Assembly (NCBI RefSeq): GCF_030812785.1 | Contig: NZ_JAUSTJ010000003.1 | Span: 62,001 to 126,000 of the forward strand | Direction of reading: 5' to 3' | DNA: 64,000 bases | Source of the DNA: Sphingomonas kyeonggiensis | GTDB lineage: Bacteria > Pseudomonadota > Alphaproteobacteria > Sphingomonadales > Sphingomonadaceae | Shown: positions 25,880-33,326 of the stretch, in pieces | How the letters are laid out: each line of letters starts with the position of its first letter | How positions within the stretch are numbered: the first letter of the stretch is position 1 | The notes under the pieces: model-generated | Database searches by the model: none | What the model was told of the DNA's origin: nothing | What the model saw: the letters and a program-made list of their open reading frames with translations, nothing else | Position numbers and translations under genes: made by a program

Positions 25880-27121
25880 ATGAGGATGCTCGAAGCGCAA
25901 CGCGCGGCGTTTTTCGCCGAGCTGCCGGTATCGCCGGCGATCCGCCGCGATCGGCTGCGGCGCGCCGCGCTGATGATCGAGCAGCATGCGCCGGCACTCT
26001 GCGCCGCGCTTGCCGGCGACCAGGCGAATCAGGATGCCGAATCGGCGATGCGCACTGAGGTCGCGCCGGCGCTCGCTGCCCTGCGCGAGGCGATGGCGAA
26101 TGTCGGTGCCTGGATGCGGCCGGAAGGCGGGCGGGGCCTGCGCGCCTGGCTGGGGCTGGGCGGCGACTATGTCGAATATCAGCCGATCGGCGTGGTCGGG
26201 ATCGCGGCGCCGGCGGCGCTGCCGCTGTTCCGCACCGCGAGCATCCTGGCGAGCGTGCTCGCCGCGGGGAACCGGGTGGCGCTCGGCTTCGACGCCGCGC
26301 CGCGGCTGGGCCGGCTGGTTGGCGAGCTTGCGCCGGTGTTCTTCGATCCGCTCGAGCTGGCGGTGGCCAGCGACCTTGCGGGGGCGGACCTGCTGGTGAC
26401 GAGCGAGCCCCAGGCCGAGGGGATCGCGATTCCCCGCTCGGGCAAGTCGCCGGTGATCGTCGGGCGCTCGGCGGATTTCCGGAAGGCGGCCGGGCAGGTG
26501 ATCGCCGCCAAGCGGGTGAAGGGCGGGCGCGTGCCGCTGGCGCCCGATCACCTGCTGGTGCCCGAGGAGCAGGAGGAGGCGGTTGCCGACTGGCTGTGGC
26601 GCGCGGCGATGCAGCCCGGCGAGGCGGGAGCATTGTCCGGGGAAGAGCAGGCACGGGTGGCGCGGCTGCTCGATGATGCCCAGGCGCGGGGCGGCGAGGT
26701 GCTGACCGCCGAGCCGCGCGGCGGCGGGATGGCGCTCCACATCATCCGCCATGCCAGCGAGGACATGCTGGCGATGCGCGAGGAGATCGCCGGGCCGGTG
26801 CTGCCGCTGCGCAACTATGCCGGGATCGGCGATGCGATCGCCGCGATCCATCGCCGCCCGCCGCCGCTCGCCATCTATTATTTCGGGCGCGACGCGGCCG
26901 AGCGCCGGCATGTGCTGGAGCGGACGCTCTCTTCGGCGATCGCGATCGACGCGGGTGCGGTCGGCGCGCGCAAGGCGGGAATGACGCTCAACATCGGCGA
27001 GGGCGAGGCCGGGTTCCGCCGGTTCAGCCAGGCGCGGCATGTCTACCGCGCGCCGCGCCCGCGCGCGTCCCCGCGCGAGGGCGGCGACGATCTCGGCGGA
27101 GCGGCGCCCGCACTGCACTGA
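25880..27121 (+). CDS. Aldehyde dehydrogenase-like protein lacking all three catalytic residues (predicted pseudoenzyme)
   Basis: This 413-residue protein is related to coniferyl-type aldehyde dehydrogenases (MLEAQRAAFFAELPVSPAIR at the start; YQPIGVVGIAAPAALPLF). The usual PWNxP motif with its oxyanion Asn reads PAALP. The LELGGKSP motif with the general-base Glu reads IPRSGKSP (near residue 187). The AGQTCIAPD motif with the nucleophilic Cys reads GGRVPLAPD (near residue 216). About 50 residues are missing relative to the family, including the usual FTGS segment. The frame is open throughout, so selection seems to keep the protein. It starts a rightward unit ahead of the third beta-helix gene, and may be structural or regulatory. 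The start is set by family alignment. Confidence 0.78.
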   Translation: MRMLEAQRAAFFAELPVSPAIRRDRLRRAALMIEQHAPALCAALAGDQANQDAESAMRTEVAPALAALREAMANVGAWMRPEGGRGLRAWLGLGGDYVEYQPIGVVGIAAPAALPLFRTASILASVLAAGNRVALGFDAAPRLGRLVGELAPVFFDPLELAVASDLAGADLLVTSEPQAEGIAIPRSGKSPVIVGRSADFRKAAGQVIAAKRVKGGRVPLAPDHLLVPEEQEEAVADWLWRAAMQPGEAGALSGEEQARVARLLDDAQARGGEVLTAEPRGGGMALHIIRHASEDMLAMREEIAGPVLPLRNYAGIGDAIAAIHRRPPPLAIYYFGRDAAERRHVLERTLSSAIAIDAGAVGARKAGMTLNIGEGEAGFRRFSQARHVYRAPRPRASPREGGDDLGGAAPALH

Positions 27122-27188
27122 CCCCGGCGGCGCCACGCCGCGCCGCAAGCGGCTGGCGTCCCCGTCCAGCGCCTGACTAGCCCAGTGC

Positions 27189-28106
27189 ATGACTTCCCGC
27201 CTGGTCCGGATCGCCGCCGAGGGCGAGCCCGTCTATGTCGTCCATTCAGGCGCGGCCTATCGCGGCGTGCATGCCCGCGACGTCGGCAACGGCCTGTTCG
27301 TGATCCGCGATTCGGTGCGCGGGGTGCAGATCTCCGATGTCGAGGTCGCCGGCGGCTACCGGGTGATCGAGAATACGTCGGTGCCGCGCGAGGCGGGGGC
27401 GGACATCGTCGGCCTGCGCGTCCAGGGGGCGAAGGCCAGCTTTCTCCGGCGCAGCTTCGCCCGCATCCGCTATGGCAGCCATGACGGGGTGATCGCCGAC
27501 GTCACCGCCAGCGGCACGCTGACCACCGGGGCGCACGACCTGCCGGTCGGCATTTCCTTCGCCGACACCGCGCACGACTTCCGGTTGGAGCGCTGCACGA
27601 TGCGCGGCTTCCGCTGGAAGCGCGGTGACAGTAAATACTGGAACGGCGACGGCTTCTCGACCGAGCGCGGCAATGCCCGGATCCAGTTCAAGCAGTGCGC
27701 CGCCTGGGACAATAGCGATGGCGGGTTCGACCTGAAATCGACGGACAGCCTGCTCGACGACTGCACCAGCGGCCGCAACGCGCGCAACTTCCGGCTCTGG
27801 TCGAGCATCCGCGCCACGCGGCTGACCAGCGTGAACCCGCAGAAGATCGGCGGGATCGGCGACACCAACCATTTCGCGATCATGGCGGCGCAGGGCCTGC
27901 GCGTGCCGCTGGTGATCCATATCGAGCATCTGGTGGTGCGGAGCGACAAGGCCTGGCCGATCTTCGACGTGCATGATGGGCCGGCGCACATCGTCATCGG
28001 CTCGCATGACATCCAGGTGCCGCCGGGCACGCCGCTGGTCCGCCCGCGCGGCAAGGGATCGGTGCCGGGCGGCGTCTCTTTCGCAGGCGCCCCGCCAAAG
28101 CTCTGA
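27189..28106 (+). CDS. Third right-handed beta-helix protein, PL9-like motif, without RTX or signal peptide
   Basis: This 305-residue protein is essentially the catalytic beta-helix of the two RTX paralogues standing alone. It contains NGDGFSTERG (N152, D154), CAAWDNSDGGFDLKS (D177, D181) and RNFRLW (R202) with the same 23- and 21-residue spacings. The block CAAWDNSDGGFDL is strikingly like the calcium-binding block of PL9 pectate lyases. No Sec signal, membrane helix, RTX repeats or C-terminal export tail can be seen, so it may be cytoplasmic, use another route, or be exported without a classical signal. It follows the ALDH-like gene by 67 bp and precedes galU. Probable uronate lyase or epimerase; not proven. 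Confidence 0.8.
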   Translation: MTSRLVRIAAEGEPVYVVHSGAAYRGVHARDVGNGLFVIRDSVRGVQISDVEVAGGYRVIENTSVPREAGADIVGLRVQGAKASFLRRSFARIRYGSHDGVIADVTASGTLTTGAHDLPVGISFADTAHDFRLERCTMRGFRWKRGDSKYWNGDGFSTERGNARIQFKQCAAWDNSDGGFDLKSTDSLLDDCTSGRNARNFRLWSSIRATRLTSVNPQKIGGIGDTNHFAIMAAQGLRVPLVIHIEHLVVRSDKAWPIFDVHDGPAHIVIGSHDIQVPPGTPLVRPRGKGSVPGGVSFAGAPPKL

Positions 28107-28159
28107 ATATGCTTCGAGATGGTCCGGACGCAGTTCGGACACGCTTCGACGCCAGCCCC

Positions 28160-28176
28160 TTGCTGCAATGCAGCGG
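28160..28176 (+). promoter_or_regulatory. Candidate PhaR/AniA-type operator upstream of galU
   Basis: TTGCTGCAATGCAGCGG contains a perfect CTGC-N3-GCAG palindrome (28163-28173), the core operator reported for PhaR-type repressors in Paracoccus and Rhodobacter. It lies about 150 bp before the galU start in an interval without genes. Thirteen of its bases recur at 17938 before another EPS operon. In Sinorhizobium the PhaR homologue AniA influences EPS, so regulation by carbon-storage state is plausible but unproven. Confidence 0.45.
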
Positions 28177-28323
28177 AAAGGCGCAGCGTTTGTTTGTCAG
28201 GGCTTGGCGATCGTGTTTGTGGATCCGACTGACCTGTATGGGTTGCGTATCTGCGAGTTCGGCTCGCCCTGATGGATGTTGCTGGTCTTCCGGGGGGACC
28301 CAGCACCCATGAAAGGGTGGAAG

Positions 28324-29181
28324 ATGCGAAGAGTACGCAAAGCGGTTTTCCCCATTGGTGGCCTCGGAACCCGGTTCCTTCCGGCGACCAAATCCATGCC
28401 GAAGGAGATGCTACCGGTCGTCGACCGGCCGCTGATCCAGTACGCCGTCGACGAGGCGCGCGAGGCGGGTATCGAACAGTTCATCTTCATCACCAGCCGC
28501 GGCAAGAGCCTGATCGACGACCATTTCGATCATGCCTTCGAGCTGGAAGAGACGATGACGCGGCGCGGCAAGTCGCTCGACGTGCTGCACGGCACGCGGA
28601 CCTCGCCGGGCGACATCACCATCATACGCCAGCAGGAGCCGCTGGGCCTCGGCCATGCCGTGTGGTGCGCGCGCAGGATCGTCGGTGACGAGCCCTTCGC
28701 GGTGCTGCTGCCCGACGACCTGATGGTCGGCGAGCCCGGCTGCCTCAAGCAGATGATCGACGCCTATTCCGAACTGGGCGGCAACCTGATCTGCACCGAG
28801 GAAGTCGCGCCCGAGGACACCCGCAAATACGGCATCGTCACCCCGGGCGCGCGCAACGGCGCGATCACCGAGGTGAAGAGCCTGGTCGAGAAGCCGGCAC
28901 CGGAGGTGGCACCGTCCACGCTCGCCATCATCGGCCGCTACATCCTCCAGCCCGAGGTGATGGAGATATTGGGCAGCCAGGAGGAAGGCGCGGGCGGCGA
29001 GATCCAGCTCACCGACGCGCTGGCGCGGATGATCGGCCAGCAGCCGTTCCACGGCGTCACCTTCCAGGGCAAGCGCTATGATTGCGGCGACAAGAGCGGG
29101 TTCGTAACCGCGACGCTCGCGCTTGCGCTCGCCCGGCCGGACATTGCGCCGGCGGTGCGCGCCTTCATGGCCACGGCGTGA
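28324..29181 (+). CDS. galU: UTP-glucose-1-phosphate uridylyltransferase
   Basis: It makes UDP-glucose from UTP and glucose-1-phosphate, the entry point for UDP-GlcA and UDP-GalA made by the operon at 24226-25572. The 285-residue protein has the full nucleotidyltransferase signature VFPIGGLGTRFLPATKSMPK, QYAVDEAREAG, HAVWCAR, LLPDDLMV and VEKP. The start MRRVRKAV was chosen because family members begin here and AAAGGGTGGAAG precedes it; two upstream in-frame ATGs would add 5 and 16 residues. The stop is followed after one base by the BY-kinase ATG, so the two are probably cotranscribed. Confidence 0.95.
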   Translation: MRRVRKAVFPIGGLGTRFLPATKSMPKEMLPVVDRPLIQYAVDEAREAGIEQFIFITSRGKSLIDDHFDHAFELEETMTRRGKSLDVLHGTRTSPGDITIIRQQEPLGLGHAVWCARRIVGDEPFAVLLPDDLMVGEPGCLKQMIDAYSELGGNLICTEEVAPEDTRKYGIVTPGARNGAITEVKSLVEKPAPEVAPSTLAIIGRYILQPEVMEILGSQEEGAGGEIQLTDALARMIGQQPFHGVTFQGKRYDCGDKSGFVTATLALALARPDIAPAVRAFMATA

Positions 29182-29182
29182 T

Positions 29183-31363
29183 ATGGACGCAATCACGAGG
29201 CGCCCGCCGCCCCGCATCGAGGCGGATCCGCAGGTCGATCGCGGTGCGTTGATCGACCTGCGCCGTGTCGGCGCGGTGCTGCGCCGGCGATGGATGATAC
29301 TCTGTGCGGCAATGGTCGCGGCGATCGCAGTCGCCGCGGCCGCCTATCTGGTCGCCGAGCCGCGCTACCTCGCCACCGCGCAGGTAGCGCTGGAGCGCAC
29401 GGCCGAGCGGGTGATCAACGTCGATTCGGTGGTGCCGACCACCGATCCCGATTCGGCCGCGGTCGATACCGAGGTGCAGGCCCTGCGCTCGCCCGAGCTG
29501 ATCGGGCGGGTGGTCGATCGCCTGCGCCTCGATCGCGATCCCGCGTTCAACAAGGCGGTGGTGCCGGGCCAGCCGGCGCCGGCCCAGCCCGACCTGATCG
29601 GCCGCCAGCGCGCGATCGGCACCTTGCTGGGCGGGCTGACCGCCAAGCGCGACGGCCTGTCCTATGCGATCAGCGTGTCGTTCGAAGGTAGCACCCCGGT
29701 GCAGGCCGCGCAGATCGCCAATGCGATCGTCGACGACTATGTCTCCGGCCAGGCCGGTTCCAAGGCCGATGCGACGATGCGCGCGCGCAAGTTCCTCGAG
29801 CAAAGGCTCCAGCAGCTGCGCACCCAGGTGCTGGGTGCCGAGCGGGCGGTCGCCGATTATCGCTCGGCGCACAATCTCTTCGCCGTCTCCAATGCGAGCA
29901 CGGTGACCCAGCAGGAGCTGTCGGGCCTCTCGACCCAGCTCGCCCAGGCCAAGGCGGAGAATGCCGCGGCCCAGGCGCGCCTCTCGGCCGCCAGGGCGCA
30001 GCTGCGCGGCGGGCGCAGCGGCGAGGAGCTGGGCGATTCGCTCGATTCGCCGGTGGTCAGCCAGCTGCGCTCGCAGCGCGCCGAAGTGGCGCGCGAAGTC
30101 GCGGCGCTGGAGAAGCGCTATGGCCCGCGCCATCCGGACCTGGTCCGGGCGCAAAGCCAACTCCGTGTCGCCGACCAGGCGATCGCCGCGGAAGTGCAGC
30201 GCATCGTCTCCAACGTCTCGATCCAGGCGAACATCGCCAGCCAGCGCGCGGCTTCGCTTGCCGGCTCGGTGGCGCAGTCGCAGGGCAAGCTGGCCAGCGA
30301 CAATGAAGCGTCGGTGCGGCTCGGCGAGCTGGAGCGCAACGCCGAATCGTCGCGCACGCTCTACCAGGCATTCCTCGACCGCTATCGCCAGACGGTCGCC
30401 CAGTCGGGCCTGGAGCGCAGCGATTCCTACATCGTCAGCCGGGCGCGGGTGCCCAACGCGCCGAGCTCGCCCAACGCGCTGATCTATGCGGCGATGGCCG
30501 TGGTCGGCGGCCTCGGCATCGGCGTGCTGCTCGTGGTGCTGCTGCAGCTGCTCGAACGCGGGCTGGAGACCAGCGACGCGATCGAGGACACGCTGGCCCT
30601 GCCGACGCTCGCCTCGATCCCCGATGCGAACACGCTGCCGGGCTATCGCAAGTCGGGCCCGCCGGCGCCGCCGGCGGAGCTGCTGCTCAAGCGGCCGCAA
30701 TCGACCTTTGCCGAGGCGTTCCGGACCTTGCGCACCTCGATCCAGTTCGCCGAGGCGAGCAAGCCGATCCGGGTGGTGGCGATCACCTCCTCGGTGCCGG
30801 GCGAAGGCAAGACCACCACCGCGATGGGCCTGGCCCGCGCGGCGGCGGCGGCGGGCAGCAAGGTGCTGCTGATCGATGCCGATGCGCGCCGGCGCGCGTC
30901 CAGCCGCCAGTTCACCGACAATGTGAAGCTGGGGCTCGACGAAGTGCTGGCGGGCAGCGCCACGCTCGAACAGGCGATCGTCAAGGACAGCCTGTCCGAT
31001 GCCTGCGTGCTGCCGCAGCGGCTCGATTCGAAGGGCATCAGCCTGGCCGAGAGCCCGAGGCTGGCTCAGCTGATCGAGCAGGTGCGCGAGCGCTACGACC
31101 TGGTGATCCTCGACACGCCGCCGGTGCTGCCGGTCGACGAGGCGCGCGTGATCGCCAGCATGGCCGACGGCGTGGTGCTGCTGGTGCGCTGGCGCCGGAC
31201 GCCGTCCAAGGCGGCATCGGTGGCGCTCAGGCGGCTCTACGACGTGCATGCCGAGCTGCTCGGCGCGGTGCTCACCCTGGTCGACGTGCGCGAGCAGGAG
31301 CGGGCCGGATACGAGCATGGCGGCAACTTCATGAAGGCCTACCGCCATTATTATGCCGACTGA
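29183..31363 (+). CDS. wzc: Wzc-type polysaccharide co-polymerase with BY-kinase domain
   Basis: This inner-membrane protein controls chain length and export through tyrosine autophosphorylation. The 726 residues start with a cytoplasmic tail and TM1 (about 35-52), a periplasmic Wzz-like domain with long coiled coils (to about 430) and TM2 (IYAAMAVVGGLGIGVLLVVLL). A BY-kinase domain follows with Walker A SVPGEGKTTT (about 536-545), Walker A' LLIDADARRR (about 562-571) and Walker B LVILDTPPV (about 638-646). The C-terminal tail (YEHGGNFMKAYRHYYAD) has a modest cluster of four tyrosines. It should work with Wzy, encoded 12 bp downstream, and with the OPX protein. Confidence 0.94.
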   Translation: MDAITRRPPPRIEADPQVDRGALIDLRRVGAVLRRRWMILCAAMVAAIAVAAAAYLVAEPRYLATAQVALERTAERVINVDSVVPTTDPDSAAVDTEVQALRSPELIGRVVDRLRLDRDPAFNKAVVPGQPAPAQPDLIGRQRAIGTLLGGLTAKRDGLSYAISVSFEGSTPVQAAQIANAIVDDYVSGQAGSKADATMRARKFLEQRLQQLRTQVLGAERAVADYRSAHNLFAVSNASTVTQQELSGLSTQLAQAKAENAAAQARLSAARAQLRGGRSGEELGDSLDSPVVSQLRSQRAEVAREVAALEKRYGPRHPDLVRAQSQLRVADQAIAAEVQRIVSNVSIQANIASQRAASLAGSVAQSQGKLASDNEASVRLGELERNAESSRTLYQAFLDRYRQTVAQSGLERSDSYIVSRARVPNAPSSPNALIYAAMAVVGGLGIGVLLVVLLQLLERGLETSDAIEDTLALPTLASIPDANTLPGYRKSGPPAPPAELLLKRPQSTFAEAFRTLRTSIQFAEASKPIRVVAITSSVPGEGKTTTAMGLARAAAAAGSKVLLIDADARRRASSRQFTDNVKLGLDEVLAGSATLEQAIVKDSLSDACVLPQRLDSKGISLAESPRLAQLIEQVRERYDLVILDTPPVLPVDEARVIASMADGVVLLVRWRRTPSKAASVALRRLYDVHAELLGAVLTLVDVREQERAGYEHGGNFMKAYRHYYAD

Positions 31364-31375
31364 TCGGGCGGCGTC

Positions 31376-32716
31376 GTGAACGCACAGGCGCTGCCCTATG
31401 GCCCGGCCTTCGGGCTCGGCGTGCTGCTACCGGTCACGGCGCTGCTGCTCGTCCCCCTCGTCATCGCGGCGCGGCGGGCGGGCAGCGTGGCCGGCGCCTT
31501 CGTCGTCGTGGCGCTATGGCTGCGCTACATCGCCGGCGCCTATCACCTCTACATGTTCAAGCCGTTCGCGGCAGGGCTGTCGGGCAATGCGCTGCTCTCG
31601 ATCGGGGTGACCGGCTTCGGGCTGCTCTTCGTCGTGCGGCCGGCCAACCTGGCGCTCAAATGGCTGCTGCCGGTCTATGCGCTGGTGGCGCTGGCGCTGG
31701 TCAGCGCGGCGCTCAACGGCGATCCGGCGGGCGGCATCAATGCCGGCGTGAAATATGCGTACATGACCGTGATCATCGTCGCGGTGTTCCAGGCGCTGCG
31801 CATCGACCCTGCGGCGCGCTTCCTCAGCTGGGCGATGGTCTCGTTCCTGCCTTTGCTCGTCTTCCAGGCGCTGTCGCTGGCGCTGCACCTGCCCAAGGGA
31901 TCGGAGGATGGCGACGGGCTGGTGTGGATCGGCGGCTATAATCACGAGGCCGCCTTCTCGGTCGCGATGATGACCGGCTTCCTGGTCGGCTGCTTCGCCA
32001 AGTCGGCGCCGCGCCCGATTCGGGTGGCGTTCCTCACCGCGACCTTTCTGGGCATCCTGCTCGCCGGCTATCGCACCACGATCCTCGCTTTCGCCCCGCT
32101 GGCGCTGGCGGTGTTCCTGAGCGGGCTGACGCTGAGCGTGCGGCGCGACCAGCGCGTGCCGATGGCGGTCACCGCCGCGGTGGGCGGGCTGCTGCTCGTC
32201 TCGGTCGGCGTGCTGCTCTACAGCGCCAAGTTCGCCGACCTCGGCGCCTTCCTTTCGGACCCGACCGCGCTGATCAAGCCGCCGCGCGACTTCGACTATC
32301 TCGAGCGCCAGGTGATGTCGGCCCGCCCGCTGATCTGGAGCAGCTACATCTATGCCTGGGCCGACGGCACCCCGCTCCAGCATCTGTTCGGCTTCGGGCC
32401 GGAGAGCTGGGAGGGGCTGTTCAAGGTCTATCCCCACAATACCCTGGTCGGCACGCTCTACGAGCTGGGCTGGTTCGGCGTGGCGGCGATGCTGGCGTTG
32501 TGGACGGTGATGTTCACAGCGGCGATCGCGGCACGCGGCGAGCGGTTCAAGCTGCTCGCGGCGCATTTCGCCTTCTTCCTGCTCAACATGGCGACGATGC
32601 CCTTCTGGCAGGTGGAGGGGCTGGCGATGTACGGCCTGCTCTGCGGCTACACGATCTACGCCGCGCGCACTGCGCAGGTGCCGCGCCCGGGGCCGATCCG
32701 CCTAGTCTATGCTTGA
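31376..32716 (+). CDS. wzy: Wzy-type EPS polymerase (O-antigen ligase/polymerase family)
   Basis: This is a 446-residue protein with about 10-12 hydrophobic helices and one large periplasmic loop (about residues 290-340, containing DFDYLERQVMSARPLIW and the FGPESWEGLFKVYPHNTL block). The loop resembles the Wzy_C/O-antigen ligase loop with its conserved H-N. It is predicted to polymerise flipped repeat units. The start is a GTG 12 bp after the wzc stop. As the last gene of the ALDH-like/beta-helix/galU/wzc/wzy stretch it closes the EPS locus on this side. A ligase function is possible from family alone, but EPS context favours polymerase. Confidence 0.88.
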   Translation: MNAQALPYGPAFGLGVLLPVTALLLVPLVIAARRAGSVAGAFVVVALWLRYIAGAYHLYMFKPFAAGLSGNALLSIGVTGFGLLFVVRPANLALKWLLPVYALVALALVSAALNGDPAGGINAGVKYAYMTVIIVAVFQALRIDPAARFLSWAMVSFLPLLVFQALSLALHLPKGSEDGDGLVWIGGYNHEAAFSVAMMTGFLVGCFAKSAPRPIRVAFLTATFLGILLAGYRTTILAFAPLALAVFLSGLTLSVRRDQRVPMAVTAAVGGLLLVSVGVLLYSAKFADLGAFLSDPTALIKPPRDFDYLERQVMSARPLIWSSYIYAWADGTPLQHLFGFGPESWEGLFKVYPHNTLVGTLYELGWFGVAAMLALWTVMFTAAIAARGERFKLLAAHFAFFLLNMATMPFWQVEGLAMYGLLCGYTIYAARTAQVPRPGPIRLVYA

Positions 32717-32725
32717 CTGGGCGGG

Positions 32726-32741
32726 AGCCCCCTAAGGGGCT
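32726..32741. terminator. Candidate hairpin terminator between wzy and tRNA-Pro
   Basis: AGCCCC-CTAA-GGGGCT forms a 6-bp stem with a four-base loop just after the wzy stop. Only a loose T-rich tract follows on the + strand, so the call is tentative. On the - strand it sits 3' of the tRNA and may end that transcript as well. Confidence 0.45.
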
Positions 32742-32763
32742 GTCTTGGCTTGATTTGTTGTAA

Positions 32764-32840
32764 TGGTCGGGGCGACAGGATTCGAACCTGCGACCCCCAC
32801 ACCCCCAGTGTGATGCGCTACCAGGCTGCGCTACGCCCCG
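32764..32840 (-). tRNA. tRNA-Pro (anticodon GGG)
   Basis: A 77-nt cloverleaf is evident: acceptor stem CGGGGCG paired with CGCCCCG, D arm GCGC/GCGC with AGCCTGGTA loop, and anticodon stem TCACA/TGTGG with loop CTGGGGG giving anticodon GGG. The T arm is GCAGG/CCTGT with loop TTCGAAT, and CCA is encoded. It decodes CCC (and CCU by wobble). It stands alone, opposite in strand to its neighbours. There is no integrase or attachment-site duplication nearby. Confidence 0.95.
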
Positions 32841-32984
32841 ACCGAGGGAGCGGCCTCTAGGCCGGACCGGCGCGGGATGCAAGCCATTGGCGACAATAGT
32901 TGCGCCGACCTGTGCCGCATGTTAGCGCGCCGCGCTTGAACGGAGGCGGATTCCACCGCCCACGAAAGACATCATCAGGACCTC

Positions 32985-33326
32985 ATGCTCATCACGCCAG
33001 CACATGCACAGGCCGCAGGCGCGGCAGGACAAGCCAGCCCGATGGGCGGTATCCTCGGCCTAGCGCCGCTCGTCCTCATCTTCATCGCCTTCTACTTCCT
33101 GATGATTCGCCCGCAGCAGAAGCGGATGAAGGATCTTCAGAGCGCCGTGAACGCGGTGAAGAAGGGCGACCAGGTCGTCACCGGCGGCGGTCTCGTCGGC
33201 AAGGTGACCAAGGTCGACGAGAACGAGGTCGAGGTCGAGCTCGCCCCGAACGTGAAGGTCCGCGCGATCAAGGCCACGCTCACCAGCGTGATGCCCGCCG
33301 GCGGCGCCAAGCCCGCGAACGACTGA
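32985..33326 (+). CDS. yajC: Preprotein translocase subunit YajC
   Basis: This 113-residue accessory subunit of the SecDF complex has one transmembrane helix (about 24-41, LAPLVLIFIAFYFLMI) followed directly by the invariant RPQQKRMKDLQ motif and a small beta-rich domain (GDQVVTGGGLVGKVTKVDEN). Its stop overlaps the secD ATG by one base (TGATG), giving the standard yajC-secD-secF operon. Length and order are typical. Confidence 0.96.
   Translation: MLITPAHAQAAGAAGQASPMGGILGLAPLVLIFIAFYFLMIRPQQKRMKDLQSAVNAVKKGDQVVTGGGLVGKVTKVDENEVEVELAPNVKVRAIKATLTSVMPAGGAKPAND

Noticed and set aside
32764..32840. tRNA-Pro as an integration site for a genomic island
   Set aside because: No integrase, no repeated tRNA 3' end and no compositional break next to it; both flanks are ordinary chromosomal genes.
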